A DNA stretch of 64,000 nucleotides from Streptomyces sp. NBC_01237 (GCF_035917275.1 NZ_CP108508.1:2542001-2606000), one strand, 5' to 3'. Counted from the first letter of the stretch, positions 1 to 8,860 are shown. Made by a program: numbers and translations. The notes: a model not told the origin generated them from the letters alone.

Positions 1-1297
1 CCAGCCGGCTGGTGAAGATGGCGCCGAAGATGGCCACGCCGAACGAGGCGCCGATGGAGCGGAAGAAGGTCGCGCCCGAGGTGGCGACGCCCAGGTCCTC
101 GTAGGTCACGGCGTTCTGCACGACCAGCACGAGGACCTGCATCACCAGCCCGAGCCCGGCTCCGAAGACGAAGAAGTAGACGCTCATCTCCAAGGTGGAG
201 CTGGACGCGTCGAGGCGGTGGAGCAGCAGCAGACCGGCCGCGGTGAGGGCGGTGCCGGCGACGGGGAAGATCTTCCAGCGGCCGGTGCGGCTGACGAGCT
301 GGCCGGAGCCGGTCGAGGTGATCAGCAGGCCGAACACCATGGGCAGCATGTGCACACCCGACATGGTCGGCGTAATGCCGTGCACCACTTGGAGGAACGT
401 CGGCAGATAGGTCATCGCGCCGAACATCGCGAAGCCGACGACGAAGCTGATGACGGCGACGAGGCTGAAGGTCCTGATCCGGAAGAGCTTCAGCGGCAGT
501 ACGGGCTCCGCGGCGCGCCGCTCCACCACGATGAAGGCGATGAGCAGCAGCACGGCCAGTACGGAGAGGGCGATGATCTGCACCGATCCCCAGGCCCAGG
601 TGTTCCCTCCGAGGGAGGCGACGAGGACCAGGCAGGTGGCGACCGAAGCGATGAGGAAGGTTCCGGCGTAGTCGATGGTGTGCTTGGTCTGACGGACCGG
701 GATGTGCAGGACGGCCGCGATGGTGATCAGCGCGACGGCACCGATCGGCAGATTGATGTAGAAGACCCAGCGCCAGCTGAGCTGTTGGGTGAAGAAGCCG
801 CCCAGCAGCGGTCCGAGGACACTCGTCACACCGAAGACCGCACCGAACAGGCCCTGGTACTTGCCGCGTTCGCGCGGCGGGACGATGTCGCCGACGATCG
901 CCATGGACAGCACCATCAGGCCGCCGCCGCCGAGCCCCTGGAGGGCCCGGAAGCCGATCAGCTGGGGCATGTTCTGGGCAACGCCGCAGAGGGCGGAGCC
1001 GATGAGGAAGATGACGATGGCCGTCTGGAACAGCTTCTTGCGCCCGTACTGGTCGCCGAGCTTGCCCCAGAGCGGGGTCGCCGCGGTCGCCGCCAGCAGG
1101 TAGGCGGTGACGACCCACGACAGGTGGTCCAGGCCGCCGAGGTCGCTGACGATCGTCGGCAGTGCCGTGGAGACGATGGTCTGATCGAGTGCCGCGAGCA
1201 GCATGCCGAGCAGCAGTGCGCCGATGGCGACCAGAACGGTTCGCGTGGACCGTCCTTCGCCGGGAGCAAGGGGCGGCGGGCTCAGCTGCTGGGCCAT
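1..1297 (-). CDS. DHA2-family MFS drug exporter (EmrB/QacA type), 3' end outside window
   Basis: Proton-driven efflux permease of the inner membrane. About 430 residues are visible; the C-terminus lies beyond base 1. The N-terminal helix reads LDQTIVSTALPTIVSDL, followed by GKLGDQYGRKK (the MFS loop 2-3 signature), GLGGGGLMVLSMAI and GPLLGGFF (motif C of antiporters), which place it in the 14-helix DHA2 group. An ATG at 1303 is in frame, but GAGGAG lies directly against it and 6 nt before the ATG at 1297, so 1297 is the better start. It is divergent from the peptidoglycan-binding gene. No dedicated regulator is visible, and the substrate cannot be told from sequence. Confidence 0.9.
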   Translation of the reverse strand, partial: MAQQLSPPPLAPGEGRSTRTVLVAIGALLLGMLLAALDQTIVSTALPTIVSDLGGLDHLSWVVTAYLLAATAATPLWGKLGDQYGRKKLFQTAIVIFLIGSALCGVAQNMPQLIGFRALQGLGGGGLMVLSMAIVGDIVPPRERGKYQGLFGAVFGVTSVLGPLLGGFFTQQLSWRWVFYINLPIGAVALITIAAVLHIPVRQTKHTIDYAGTFLIASVATCLVLVASLGGNTWAWGSVQIIALSVLAVLLLIAFIVVERRAAEPVLPLKLFRIRTFSLVAVISFVVGFAMFGAMTYLPTFLQVVHGITPTMSGVHMLPMVFGLLITSTGSGQLVSRTGRWKIFPVAGTALTAAGLLLLHRLDASSSTLEMSVYFFVFGAGLGLVMQVLVLVVQNAVTYEDLGVATSGATFFRSIGASFGVAIFGAIFTSRL

Positions 1298-1374
1298 GAG
1301 CATCTCCTCGGATCCGATACACCCCTATCCTTGCCGTTCTGTCCGTTTACGGCCTGCCGAGCGGCCCCAAAGCG

Positions 1375-1403
1375 TTGGGCTGCGCGGCGGCGGCCTGCAT
1401 AAT
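1375..1403 (+). promoter_or_regulatory. Candidate sigma-70-type promoter for the peptidoglycan-binding protein
   Basis: TTGGGC (1375-1380) and CATAAT (1398-1403) are separated by 17 bp. The -10 differs from TATAAT at one position. A transcript would start near 1410, leaving a short leader with GGGAGGGG before the ATG at 1432. Confidence 0.45.
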
Positions 1404-1431
1404 CGCAGCAGCTCTAGGGAGGGGACCCACT

Positions 1432-2670
1432 ATGACCGGACATGCGTGCCCGGAGTGCGGCAGAGGACTCGCCGGACAGCAGCCGGTCACGGGGCAGGCG
1501 CCGCCGGGCCCGCGCGGCGGACCCGACGGATGTGTGTGCGGGGCGGGGGCCGCACGGCTCACCGGGGAGGAGCGGCGGGCCGCACGCGCCGCGGAGACCG
1601 CCGCGGCCGAGGACTTCGATCCGCTGCGGATCAGGCCCTACGTGCAACTGGGCGGCGACGGCACGGCTCCCGGCCGCCGGGGCTCCGGTGCCGCCCGCGA
1701 CGGCGGCCGGGACCGGGGGCACGGCGAGGGCCATGAGGCGGCCACCGGCCCCGGCCCCGATGACGCCCGCCGCTACGGCGCGGGGCCCGGCCCGGTCCAG
1801 GGCCGTGCGGCACCCGGCACCGCGGACACCACGATGCCGCTGTTCCCGGACACCGGGATGCCGCGATTCCCGGCCGGCGCGCCGATGGAGGGCGCGGCGT
1901 ACGAGGCGGGACGCGGAGCGGCGTACGGGGACATGGACGCGACGGCGGCGCAACCGCGGTACGCCGGGGGGCCGGACGGGGCCAACCGGCGCACCGCCAC
2001 CTTCGGCGCCGTCACGGGGCCGGGCATCGACCCGGACGCCGACCCGGTCCAGCCCCGCCGCCGAGGACCGTTCACCGTCCTTGCCGTGGGGGTGGCCGTG
2101 GCCGCCGTGGTCGGCATCGCGGCGTTCGCCGGGGGGCTGTTCAGGGGGGACGACAACCAGGACGAGGCCCTGCCGGAGACGGCGGCGAGCGCCCCGTACG
2201 CGGGCGGCGGCCCGGCGGCTTCCGTTTCGGAGTCCGCAGCCGCCTCACCCTCGCCGTCCCGCTCGGCCCGGGTGTCGCCCTCGGCGTCGGCCACCGGGTC
2301 CGCGTCACCGTCGGGGAGCGCGGAGCCGACCCGTTCCGCCTCGGCGTCGGCCTCGCCGGCCACGCCCGCCCCGTCCCTCTCGGCAGCCACGAAGACACCG
2401 GGCGCACCGTCGGCCGCACCGCCCGCGCAGCTGACCGGCCCCACGCTGCGGCCCGGCGACCACGGCCCCGAGGTGGCCGAGCTCCAGAACCGCCTGAAGG
2501 AGGTCTGGCTCTACCAGGGGCCTTCGAATGCCGACTACACGGACCGGGTCGAGGAGGCCGTACAGGTCTACCAGTCGTACAAGGCCATCCGGGGCGACCC
2601 GGCGGGGGTGTACGGGCCGAACACGCGGCGGGCGCTGGAGGCGGAGACGAGCGGGCGCGGCGGGCACTGA
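1432..2670 (+). CDS. Membrane-anchored peptidoglycan-binding domain protein
   Basis: 412 residues. The N-terminus carries CPECGRGLAG and a second Cys pair (CVCGAG), resembling a small zinc ribbon. A long Gly/Asp/Pro-rich cytoplasmic stretch follows. One membrane helix (VLAVGVAVAAVVGIAAFAGG, about residue 215) precedes a Ser/Ala/Pro-rich linker. The C-terminal 75 residues are a PG_binding_1 domain (LRPGDHGPEVAELQNRLKEV, VYGPNTRRALEAE). The ATG at 1432 is chosen over an upstream in-frame ATG because GGGAGGGG lies about 10 nt before it. The topology suggests a sensor or anchor linking cytoplasm to cell wall; that is inference. The stop codon lies in the first unit of a tandem repeat. Confidence 0.8.
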   Translation: MTGHACPECGRGLAGQQPVTGQAPPGPRGGPDGCVCGAGAARLTGEERRAARAAETAAAEDFDPLRIRPYVQLGGDGTAPGRRGSGAARDGGRDRGHGEGHEAATGPGPDDARRYGAGPGPVQGRAAPGTADTTMPLFPDTGMPRFPAGAPMEGAAYEAGRGAAYGDMDATAAQPRYAGGPDGANRRTATFGAVTGPGIDPDADPVQPRRRGPFTVLAVGVAVAAVVGIAAFAGGLFRGDDNQDEALPETAASAPYAGGGPAASVSESAAASPSPSRSARVSPSASATGSASPSGSAEPTRSASASASPATPAPSLSAATKTPGAPSAAPPAQLTGPTLRPGDHGPEVAELQNRLKEVWLYQGPSNADYTDRVEEAVQVYQSYKAIRGDPAGVYGPNTRRALEAETSGRGGH

Positions 2671-2764
2671 CGCACGGGGAGAGGGGCGGCGGGGCACTGA
2701 GGCACGAGGAGAGGGCGGCGGCGGGGCACTGAGGCACGAGGAGAGGGCGGCGGCGGGGCGGGAT
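2661..2764 (+). repeat. Short tandem repeat duplicating the gene's 3' end, including its stop codon
   Basis: Three units of 30-32 bp, each starting GGGCACTGA, where CACTGA is the His-stop of the upstream gene (ending at 2670, 2700 and 2732), followed by a purine-rich CACGAGGAGAGGGCGGCGG tract. Units 2 and 3 are nearly identical. Confidence 0.85.
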
Positions 2765-2914
2765 TCGCATTCCGGGGCAGCTTTTTGTATCGTGATGGAA
2801 CAAAGTGGCCTCCGCTCGCACTCCCTGACCGGCGGGCGGGGCCGCTCTTGTACGCCACCCGCGTCGCCTCTCACCGGGGTGCACGCGAATCCCCCCGCGC
2901 TCAGGAGCCAGCCG

Positions 2915-3577
2915 ATGTCGGCCACCGTCCTCACCGCACGCGCCCTCCTTCTGGACATGGACGGCACCCTCGTGAACTCCGACGCCGTGGTGGAACGCTG
3001 CTGGCATCGCTGGGCGCTGAAGCAGGGCCTCGACCCGGTGTCCGTACTCAAGGTGGTCCACGGCCGGCAGGGGTACGCCACGATGGCCGTCCTGCTCCCG
3101 GACCGCCCCATGGAGCAGAACTACGCGGAGAACCGGGTCATGCTCGCCGAGGAGACCGCCGACGTCGACGGTGTCGTCCCGATCGGGGGCGCGCCCGCCT
3201 TCATGGCAGCACTCTCCACCCTCCCGCACGCGCTCGTGACCTCGGCCGACGAGGCGCTCGCCCGCGCCCGGATGACGGCGGCGGCCCTGCCGATGCCCGC
3301 CGCCCGCGTCACGGCCGAGCAGGTCGGCGCCAGCAAGCCGGACCCCGAGGGCTTCCTGAAGGGCGCGGCCGAGCTGGGCTTCGACGCGGCCGACTGCATC
3401 GTGTTCGAGGACTCGGAGGCGGGTGTCGCGGCCGGCCGGGCAGCCGGCATGCGCGTCGTGGGCGTCGGCCCGCGCGCCGCAGCGCTCTCCCCGGACGCCC
3501 ATGTCGAGGACCTGACGCAGATCCGGGTGGAAGCCGCGGACGACGGTTCGATACGCCTGCACATCAGCGCCGCCTGA
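2915..3577 (+). CDS. HAD-superfamily hydrolase, phosphoglucomutase/sugar-phosphatase-like
   Basis: 220 residues. HAD motif I is LLDMDGTLVNSD near the N-terminus (nucleophile Asp and acid/base Asp). The Thr/Ser of motif II is LVTSADE. Lys of motif III is in GASKPDPEGF, and motif IV is VFEDSEAGVAAGRAAGM. The helical cap between motifs I and II is the type seen in beta-phosphoglucomutase and small sugar-phosphate phosphatases. A Shine-Dalgarno AGGAG sits 7 nt before the ATG. Cytosolic phosphomonoesterase or phosphosugar mutase; the substrate is not predictable. It stands alone between a tandem repeat and a convergent FetB-like gene. Confidence 0.85.
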   Translation: MSATVLTARALLLDMDGTLVNSDAVVERCWHRWALKQGLDPVSVLKVVHGRQGYATMAVLLPDRPMEQNYAENRVMLAEETADVDGVVPIGGAPAFMAALSTLPHALVTSADEALARARMTAAALPMPAARVTAEQVGASKPDPEGFLKGAAELGFDAADCIVFEDSEAGVAAGRAAGMRVVGVGPRAAALSPDAHVEDLTQIRVEAADDGSIRLHISAA

Positions 3578-3656
3578 CGGCCACCCGCGCTCCTCCCCGC
3601 TCCCCCTCCCGGGCCTTCGCGGGCTCTCCCGGGCTCAGTCGCGGGCCCTCCCGGAC

Positions 3657-4391
3657 TCAGTCCCGGTGCAGCCGTCCTCGCGCCACCAGCTCCAGCACCA
3701 GCGCGACGGCCACCACCTGCACCGCCATCAACGCCACGAGCACGAACAGCTGCACGGCGCCCGCCTCCACAGGTGAGGCGCCGCCCAGCAGCATGCCCAC
3801 GAACGCCCCGGGCAGGGTGACGAGCCCCACGGTCCGGGTCTGATCGAGCCCCGGCAGCAACGCGTCCGCCGCCGCGGGCCTGGCGATCTCCAGCCGGGCG
3901 TCCCGGTCCAGCAGCCCGAGCGCCATCCCCGCCTCCACCTCCCCGTGCCGGGTCCCGAGCTCGTCCAGCGCGCGCCGGCCACCGAGCACCGTGGCGGTGA
4001 GCGCGCCCCCGATGAGGATGCCGGTGATGGGGATCAGGGCGATGCCCCGGACCTGGACCAGCCCGGTGAGCAGCAGGACGCCCACCACCGGCAGCACCCC
4101 GGCACCGATCGGCAGGGCCGCCCAACGCCAGCTTGGATTGCCCGTGATCCGGCGCCCCGCGGTCCACACCGCCACCACGAACATCAGCGCCACGAAGCCG
4201 AGCAGGGGCGCCAGGGAGTGGACGACCCAGCCGATGACCAGGGAGACCACGCCGAGTTGAGCCGCGGCCCGCAGCCCGGCGACGACGATCTCGCGCGAAC
4301 GGCCCAGCGAGGCCCACGCGGCGACGACGGCCGCGAACGCCAGAAGCAGGGCGAGGACGACCCCGAGCGTGATGGTGACCGGTAGCAGCAC
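3657..4391 (-). CDS. FetB/UPF0014-family ABC transporter permease
   Basis: 244 residues with six to seven hydrophobic helices across the whole chain. The family-typical segments GLRAAAQLGVVSLVIGW and LGGASPVEAGAVQLFVL, plus VTLPGAFVGMLLGG, identify the UPF0014/FetB permease family. In E. coli the FetAB pair exports iron and raises resistance to oxidative stress. No FetA-type ATPase gene lies next to it, so its partner is encoded elsewhere or it has another role. It converges with the HAD hydrolase gene across about 80 bp of GC-rich short repeats. Confidence 0.85.
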   Translation of the reverse strand: MLLPVTITLGVVLALLLAFAAVVAAWASLGRSREIVVAGLRAAAQLGVVSLVIGWVVHSLAPLLGFVALMFVVAVWTAGRRITGNPSWRWAALPIGAGVLPVVGVLLLTGLVQVRGIALIPITGILIGGALTATVLGGRRALDELGTRHGEVEAGMALGLLDRDARLEIARPAAADALLPGLDQTRTVGLVTLPGAFVGMLLGGASPVEAGAVQLFVLVALMAVQVVAVALVLELVARGRLHRD

Positions 4392-4768
4392 GCGGCCACC
4401 CTATGGCCGTCCCGCGGAACCGGAAGACCGCGGAACCGGAGGACGGCAGGACCACCGGACCGCCCGTACGCCGGAAACACTGACCCCCGGAGCACCGGAC
4501 CGTCAGGACGGCCCAACCACCATCAAGGCGACGTGAACCGCCGGACCGTCGGTCAACGGATCATCAACTCCCATACCCACCAAGACCCCACGCCGATCAG
4601 CACAAACTTCGGAGTGAACGTCAGACCGAACCGCATGACCCCTTGATGTGACGTGCGCATGTCGCCACCCTGTTACCTGGCGCCCCCCTCACAGAAACCT
4701 GGCGCCGCCACGATGGCCGGGCTTCACAGGCCGCCCGTCCAAGGTCCCCCCACATCAAGGGAGTTCGC
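4392..4768. other. 377-bp intergenic region upstream of the HNH nuclease gene
   Basis: No coding signal. The left half is littered with short CCGGA/CGGACCG repeats. The right half has lower GC, as promoters here do. TTGATG near 4642 and CACCCT near 4665 could be a weak -35/-10 pair (17-bp spacer), and a 10-bp direct repeat ACCTGGCGCC occurs twice about 23 bp apart near 4675-4707. AAGGGAGT precedes the ATG at 4769. Confidence 0.3.
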
Positions 4769-5413
4769 ATGTCTGGTGTCTACGCGCGTCGTATCGCCGT
4801 CGCCGCTGCATCCGCCGCACTCGCCGCCACCTCCGCACTGCTCACCGCGCCGACCGCGCAGGCCGCCATGCCCACCCCGGTCAGCGCCGCCACCGCCCGC
4901 ACCTACCTCGGCGAACTCACCGTCGGGGCGGAAGGTTCCTCCAGCGGCTACAGCCGTGACAAGTTCCCCCACTGGATCACCCAGTCGGGCGCCTGCAACA
5001 CCCGCGAAGTCGTCCTGAAGCGCGACGGATCGAACGTCCAGCAGGACTCCAGCTGCGCGGCGGTCAGCGGCAGTTGGTACTCGGAGTACGACGGTGCCAC
5101 CTGGACCGCCGCCTCCGACCTGGACATCGACCACATGGTCCCGCTCGCCGAGGCCTGGCGTTCCGGCGCGAGCGGCTGGACCACGGCCCAGCGCCAGTCC
5201 TTCGCCAACGACCTGACGCGCCCGCAGCTCATCGCGGTCACGGACAACGTCAACCAGGCCAAGAGCGACAAGGACCCGGGCGAGTGGCTGCCGTCGCGCA
5301 GCGCGTACCTGTGCACGTACGCGCGCGCCTGGGTGCACGTGAAGCACTACTACGACCTGAGCGTCGACGCGACGGAGAAGAGTGCGCTCCAGTCGGCCCT
5401 GAACAACTGCTGA
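4769..5413 (+). CDS. Secreted HNH-family endonuclease (DUF1524/GmrSD-like fold)
   Basis: 214 residues. A signal peptide is clear: basic YARRIAV, a long alanine-rich core, then TAQAA just before residue 35, giving a mature extracellular protein. The catalytic patch DIDHMVPLAEAW (about residues 119-130) carries the DHxVPL signature of this HNH group; downstream NDLTRPQLIAVTDNVNQAKSDKDPGEW supplies the conserved Asn and Lys/Asp residues. Four Cys (CNTRE, SSCAA, YLCTY and a final Cys) fit disulfides outside the cell. Likely a non-specific nuclease for nutrient scavenging; the role is inferred. AAGGGAG precedes the start. Confidence 0.88.
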   Translation: MSGVYARRIAVAAASAALAATSALLTAPTAQAAMPTPVSAATARTYLGELTVGAEGSSSGYSRDKFPHWITQSGACNTREVVLKRDGSNVQQDSSCAAVSGSWYSEYDGATWTAASDLDIDHMVPLAEAWRSGASGWTTAQRQSFANDLTRPQLIAVTDNVNQAKSDKDPGEWLPSRSAYLCTYARAWVHVKHYYDLSVDATEKSALQSALNNC

Positions 5414-5483
5414 CCCACCGGGCAGAGCGGGCGGCACCGGCGCCACGGGCCCGGTAGTCCGCACCGCCGCCCGCATCGCCGCC

Positions 5484-5526
5484 CCGCACGGTGAACCGCC
5501 CCGCACGGCGGCGGATCACCGTGCGG
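5484..5526. terminator. Hairpin after the HNH nuclease gene
   Basis: Perfect 11-bp inverted repeat CCGCACGGTGA / TCACCGTGCGG with a 21-nt loop, 70 bp after the nuclease stop codon. No T-run, as is usual for Streptomyces terminators. Confidence 0.45.
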
Positions 5527-5629
5527 AACCGTTACGCCTCCCCTCGGCGTTCCGTACCGTACGGGCCATCCGCCACGGGGCCCGCCCGTGACCGGATCAC
5601 CCGTCACGGCGGTACGAGGAGGGCACCAC

Positions 5630-7324
5630 ATGGCCGGGCTGCGCCTGGGACCACTGCTGCGGTACGTCGACTGGGAGACAGGCTCCAGCGCGACCGTCTG
5701 GGTCGAGACCGACCGCCCCTGCACCGTCGAAGTCCGGTGCGCGGACGGGGCGTCGGGCTCGTCCCCGACGTTCGCGGTCGCCGGACACCACTACGCGCTG
5801 GTGGTCGTGACGGGGCTGACGCCCGGCTCGACGACGGCGTACGAAGTACTGCTCGGCACCCGGCGGGTGTGGCCGCCCGAGGAGTCCCGTTTCCCCGCGA
5901 GCACGATCACCACCCCCTCCGTCGAGGGCGGGGGTGCGGACGGGACGGGGGCCGGGCAGCGGGACGTCCGGGTCTCCTTCGGCTCCTGCCGCTGGGCGGC
6001 CGCCCCCGCGGGCGGGCGTGACCCCGTGGGCCCGGACGCCCTCGACACCCTGGCCGGACACCTCGCCGCCGACCCCGACGCCGTACGCCCCGACGTCCTG
6101 CTGCTCCTCGGCGATCAGGTGTACGCCGACGAGACGTCCCCGGCGACCCGGCGCCGGATCGCGGCGCGCCGCGATCCGAACGAGCCACCGGGCGCGGAGG
6201 TGGCCGACTACGAGGAATACACGCACCTGTACGACGAGTCCTGGCGCGACCCCGAGGTGCGCTGGCTGCTCTCCACGGTCCCCAGCTGCATGATCTTCGA
6301 CGATCACGATGTCATCGACGACTGGAACACGAGCGCCGCCTGGCAGACGGACATCCGGTCCACCCCCTGGTGGCACGAGCGGATCGTCAGCGGGCTGATG
6401 TCGTACTGGGTCTATCAGCACCTGGGCAACCTCTCCCCCGCCGAGCTGGCCCGGGACCCGTTGTACGCGGCGGTCCGGGCCACACCGGACGGCACCGAAC
6501 CGCTGCGGCTCTTCGCCGCCCGGACGGACGCCGACCCCGCCCTCACACGCTGGAGCTACCGACGTGTTTTCGGCCGAGTACGGCTGCTGATGGTGGACAC
6601 CCGGGCGGCCCGTGTTCTCGACGAGCGGCAGCGGGCGATGCTCGACGCCGACGAGGCCCGCTGGCTGCGGGAGGAGGCCCTCGCCGACCCCGGTTCGTAC
6701 GACCATCTCCTGATCGGCAGCTCGCTGCCGTGGCTGCTGCCACCGCTCATCCATGACGCCGAGAGCTGGAACGCCGCACTGTGCCGCGGCGAGCGGGGCG
6801 AGCGCTGGGCGCGCCTCGGCGAGAAGCTGCGCCGGGCGTCCGACCTGGAACACTGGGCGGCATTCCCGGAATCCTTCCGCCAGTTGACGGAGCTTCTGCG
6901 GGAGGCGGGGAGCGGCCCGGACGCCCCTGCGACGATCTGCGTGCTTTCAGGTGATGTGCACCATGCGTACATCACCGAGCCCGAGTGGCCCGCGTCCACC
7001 CCGGGCGGCCCCCCGGACGCCCGCATCCTCCAGCTGACCTGCTCTCCTGTCCACAACTCGATTCCCGCCACGATCAGGACGGGGTTCCGTTTCGGCTGGA
7101 GCCGCGCGGGCCGGCGGCTCGGCCGGGTGCTGGCACGGCACGGTCGCACGGGCACGCCGCCGGTGCGCTGGCGGAAGTCGGGCGGCCCCTGGTTCGGCAA
7201 CCAGTTGATGACGCTCACGCTCCATGGCCGGAAAGCTGCGCTGACATTGGTTCAGGCCAGAGAGAACACCGCAGGTTCCCAGCTGGAGACGGTTCTGGAG
7301 CGATCGCTCACCACCGAGGAGTAG
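5630..7324 (+). CDS. PhoD-like alkaline phosphatase/phosphodiesterase
   Basis: 564 residues. An N-terminal Ig-like PhoD_N segment (LLRYVDWETGSSATVWVE) is followed by the metallophosphoesterase domain: VSFGSCRWA, LLLGDQVYADE (metal ligands Asp/Gln-Tyr-Asp of the PhoD type), MIFDDHDVIDDWN and LSGDVHHAYI. These are the Asp/Asn/His ligands of PhoD-family enzymes. The chosen ATG has GAGGAGG 6 nt upstream; an earlier in-frame ATG at 5588 lacks a ribosome site. No signal peptide is visible at either start, so unlike classical Tat-exported PhoD it may act in the cytosol. The substrate is unknown. Confidence 0.88.
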   Translation: MAGLRLGPLLRYVDWETGSSATVWVETDRPCTVEVRCADGASGSSPTFAVAGHHYALVVVTGLTPGSTTAYEVLLGTRRVWPPEESRFPASTITTPSVEGGGADGTGAGQRDVRVSFGSCRWAAAPAGGRDPVGPDALDTLAGHLAADPDAVRPDVLLLLGDQVYADETSPATRRRIAARRDPNEPPGAEVADYEEYTHLYDESWRDPEVRWLLSTVPSCMIFDDHDVIDDWNTSAAWQTDIRSTPWWHERIVSGLMSYWVYQHLGNLSPAELARDPLYAAVRATPDGTEPLRLFAARTDADPALTRWSYRRVFGRVRLLMVDTRAARVLDERQRAMLDADEARWLREEALADPGSYDHLLIGSSLPWLLPPLIHDAESWNAALCRGERGERWARLGEKLRRASDLEHWAAFPESFRQLTELLREAGSGPDAPATICVLSGDVHHAYITEPEWPASTPGGPPDARILQLTCSPVHNSIPATIRTGFRFGWSRAGRRLGRVLARHGRTGTPPVRWRKSGGPWFGNQLMTLTLHGRKAALTLVQARENTAGSQLETVLERSLTTEE

Positions 7325-7356
7325 TCGATTTTCAGACAGTCGACAGAATGTTGAAC

Positions 7357-7386
7357 TTGCAAGCACTGGTGAGGTCTCCCTAACCT
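7357..7386 (+). promoter_or_regulatory. Candidate promoter and palindrome upstream of the DoxX gene
   Basis: TTGCAA (7357-7362) and TAACCT (7381-7386) are 18 bp apart. The -35 is embedded in an 8-bp palindrome CTTGCAAG (7356-7363), a possible operator half. Confidence 0.35.
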
Positions 7387-7437
7387 GGTGCGCTCAATCG
7401 GTTCACGTCCCCACCAGACCGAAGGAGCCCTCCCCCC

Positions 7438-7896
7438 ATGCTCGAATCGCTCAACCGGGCCCAGCCCTACTCGATCAGCCTGTTCCGCCTCGTCGTCGGC
7501 TTCCTCTTCGCCTGCCACGGCGCCGCCTCACTCTTCGGAGTGCTCGGCGGCGCCATGGGCGGCGGGACCCTGCCGGCCGGCACCTGGCCGAGCTGGTACG
7601 CGGCCCTGATCCAACTGGTCTGCGGCACCTTGGTCGCACTCGGCCTCGGCACCCGTGCGGCCTCGTTCCTCGCCTCCGGCTCCATGGCGTACGCGTACTT
7701 CACGGTGCACCAGCCGAACGCGCTGTTCCCCCTGCAGAACGGCGGCGAAGCGGTGGTCTTCTTCTGCTGGGCGTTCCTCCTGCTGGTCTTCACGGGCCCA
7801 GGCGCCCTGGCGCTGGACCGGCTGTTCTCCGCACGGGCCGCTCGCGTACGCAGCGACGAGCGCCCACGCGAGCACGCACCGGCCGTCACGGCCTGA
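7438..7896 (+). CDS. DoxX-family membrane protein
   Basis: 152 residues and four predicted helices. The family signature is visible as SLFRLVVGFLFACHGAASLFG near the N-terminus and LGLGTRAASFLASGSMAYAYF in the middle, ending in a basic tail. Such proteins sit in the membrane and are linked to redox and thiol stress, in mycobacteria in complex with SodA and SseA. A Cu/Zn-SOD-like gene lies convergent just downstream, an association that may be coincidental. GAAGGAG precedes the ATG. Confidence 0.85.
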   Translation: MLESLNRAQPYSISLFRLVVGFLFACHGAASLFGVLGGAMGGGTLPAGTWPSWYAALIQLVCGTLVALGLGTRAASFLASGSMAYAYFTVHQPNALFPLQNGGEAVVFFCWAFLLLVFTGPGALALDRLFSARAARVRSDERPREHAPAVTA

Positions 7897-7913
7897 CCCC
7901 ATCCCCGCATGCG

Positions 7914-7953
7914 GCGCCCGGCTCCTCCGCGACGGCGGGGAGGAGCCGGGCGC
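7914..7953. terminator. Bidirectional terminator between doxX-like and SOD-like genes
   Basis: Perfect 15-bp stem GCGCCCGGCTCCTCC / GGAGGAGCCGGGCGC with a 10-nt loop, between two convergent genes. Confidence 0.75.
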
Positions 7954-8027
7954 GCCTACGGGCACCCGCCCACCCCCGCTCCCGGCCGGGCGGTCAGCCG
8001 CGGATCAGCCTTGAGCCCGAGTGCGCC

Positions 8028-8660
8028 TCACACCCGCCCGTACGATCCGAACGGCACCGTGAAGCAGGCGGCCCGCTCCCCCGCGCCGCCGGCCGCGTCG
8101 TGAATGATCACCGACCTCGCCCCGCCCTCCCGGAAGCCCCAGCCGTGCCGGGCCCACGCCGAACCGTTCCCGTGCCGGTCCGTCCGGAAGTCGAGCCAGA
8201 CCTCGTTGTCCGGGTCCGCGGTCGCCGAGGCGCGGTGCTGGTAGTGCGGCCCCGCCGCCTTCGGATCGGCGCCACAGGGCGCGGTGTGCACATGCATCCC
8301 GTAGACACGGTTCGGGACGAGCCCGCGCAGCCGCGCCGCGACCCGGGTCCCGAAGTAGTCCGACCGCTGCTCGACGGCGATACGGGCGGCCGCCGGGACG
8401 AGCTCCATGTCATAGGTGACGGCACTGGAGGGAACGAACGCGTTCGGCGGGGAGAAACGTCCCTCGACCCGCATGTCGAACCCCCGCCCTCCGACGCCAC
8501 CGCCCGGACCGGCGCCCAGCGTCCCTCCGGCCCCGGCCCGCTGCGCTCCCCCGCTCCCTTCGGCCCCGCTGACACCACCGGTCAGCATCACCAGGGCCGC
8601 GGCTGCCGCCAGCGCCCCCGATCCCGCCCGTCCCACCCGTACCGCCGCTCGTACCGTCAT
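8028..8660 (-). CDS. Secreted Cu/Zn superoxide dismutase family protein
   Basis: 210 residues. A signal sequence with a hydrophobic core (GALAAAAALVMLTGG) and Gly-rich spacer precedes the SOD fold. Copper ligands are readable: YGMHVHTAPCG (two His), AGPHYQ (bridging His) and VIIHD (fourth His). The Cys pair (APCG and AACF) and the active-site Arg in GERAAC align with the disulfide and channel Arg of SOD1. The zinc subloop is divergent: the Asp is probably in LDFRTDRHGNG, and the other His are not obvious. Expected to dismutate extracellular superoxide. A GAGGAG site lies 7 nt before the ATG. Confidence 0.8.
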   Translation of the reverse strand: MTVRAAVRVGRAGSGALAAAAALVMLTGGVSGAEGSGGAQRAGAGGTLGAGPGGGVGGRGFDMRVEGRFSPPNAFVPSSAVTYDMELVPAAARIAVEQRSDYFGTRVAARLRGLVPNRVYGMHVHTAPCGADPKAAGPHYQHRASATADPDNEVWLDFRTDRHGNGSAWARHGWGFREGGARSVIIHDAAGGAGERAACFTVPFGSYGRV

Positions 8661-8860
8661 CCGCTGCTCCTCGCTCTCGCCGGACCGTTTCCTCCCGGCC
8701 CTAACGACGGCGCACTCCCCGAGGTGTACGTGAGCTGCACAACATCACCCGCACTTGGTGATCTCCGGGTAAACAGCGGGCGTACGCTGTACAGCTGACC
8801 CTGCCGCCCCTGCCGCTCCCCTGCGACGTCGCGGCGTCGACACGAATCGGGGAGTAGTAG

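Noticed and set aside
218..1402. Long plus-strand ORF of 394 codons opposite the first exporter
   Set aside because: Acidic/His-rich low-complexity translation typical of the antisense frame of GC-rich genes; the minus strand encodes a clear MFS transporter.
5484..5526. Riboswitch or small RNA before the PhoD gene
   Set aside because: Only a hairpin is evident; no conserved aptamer elements.
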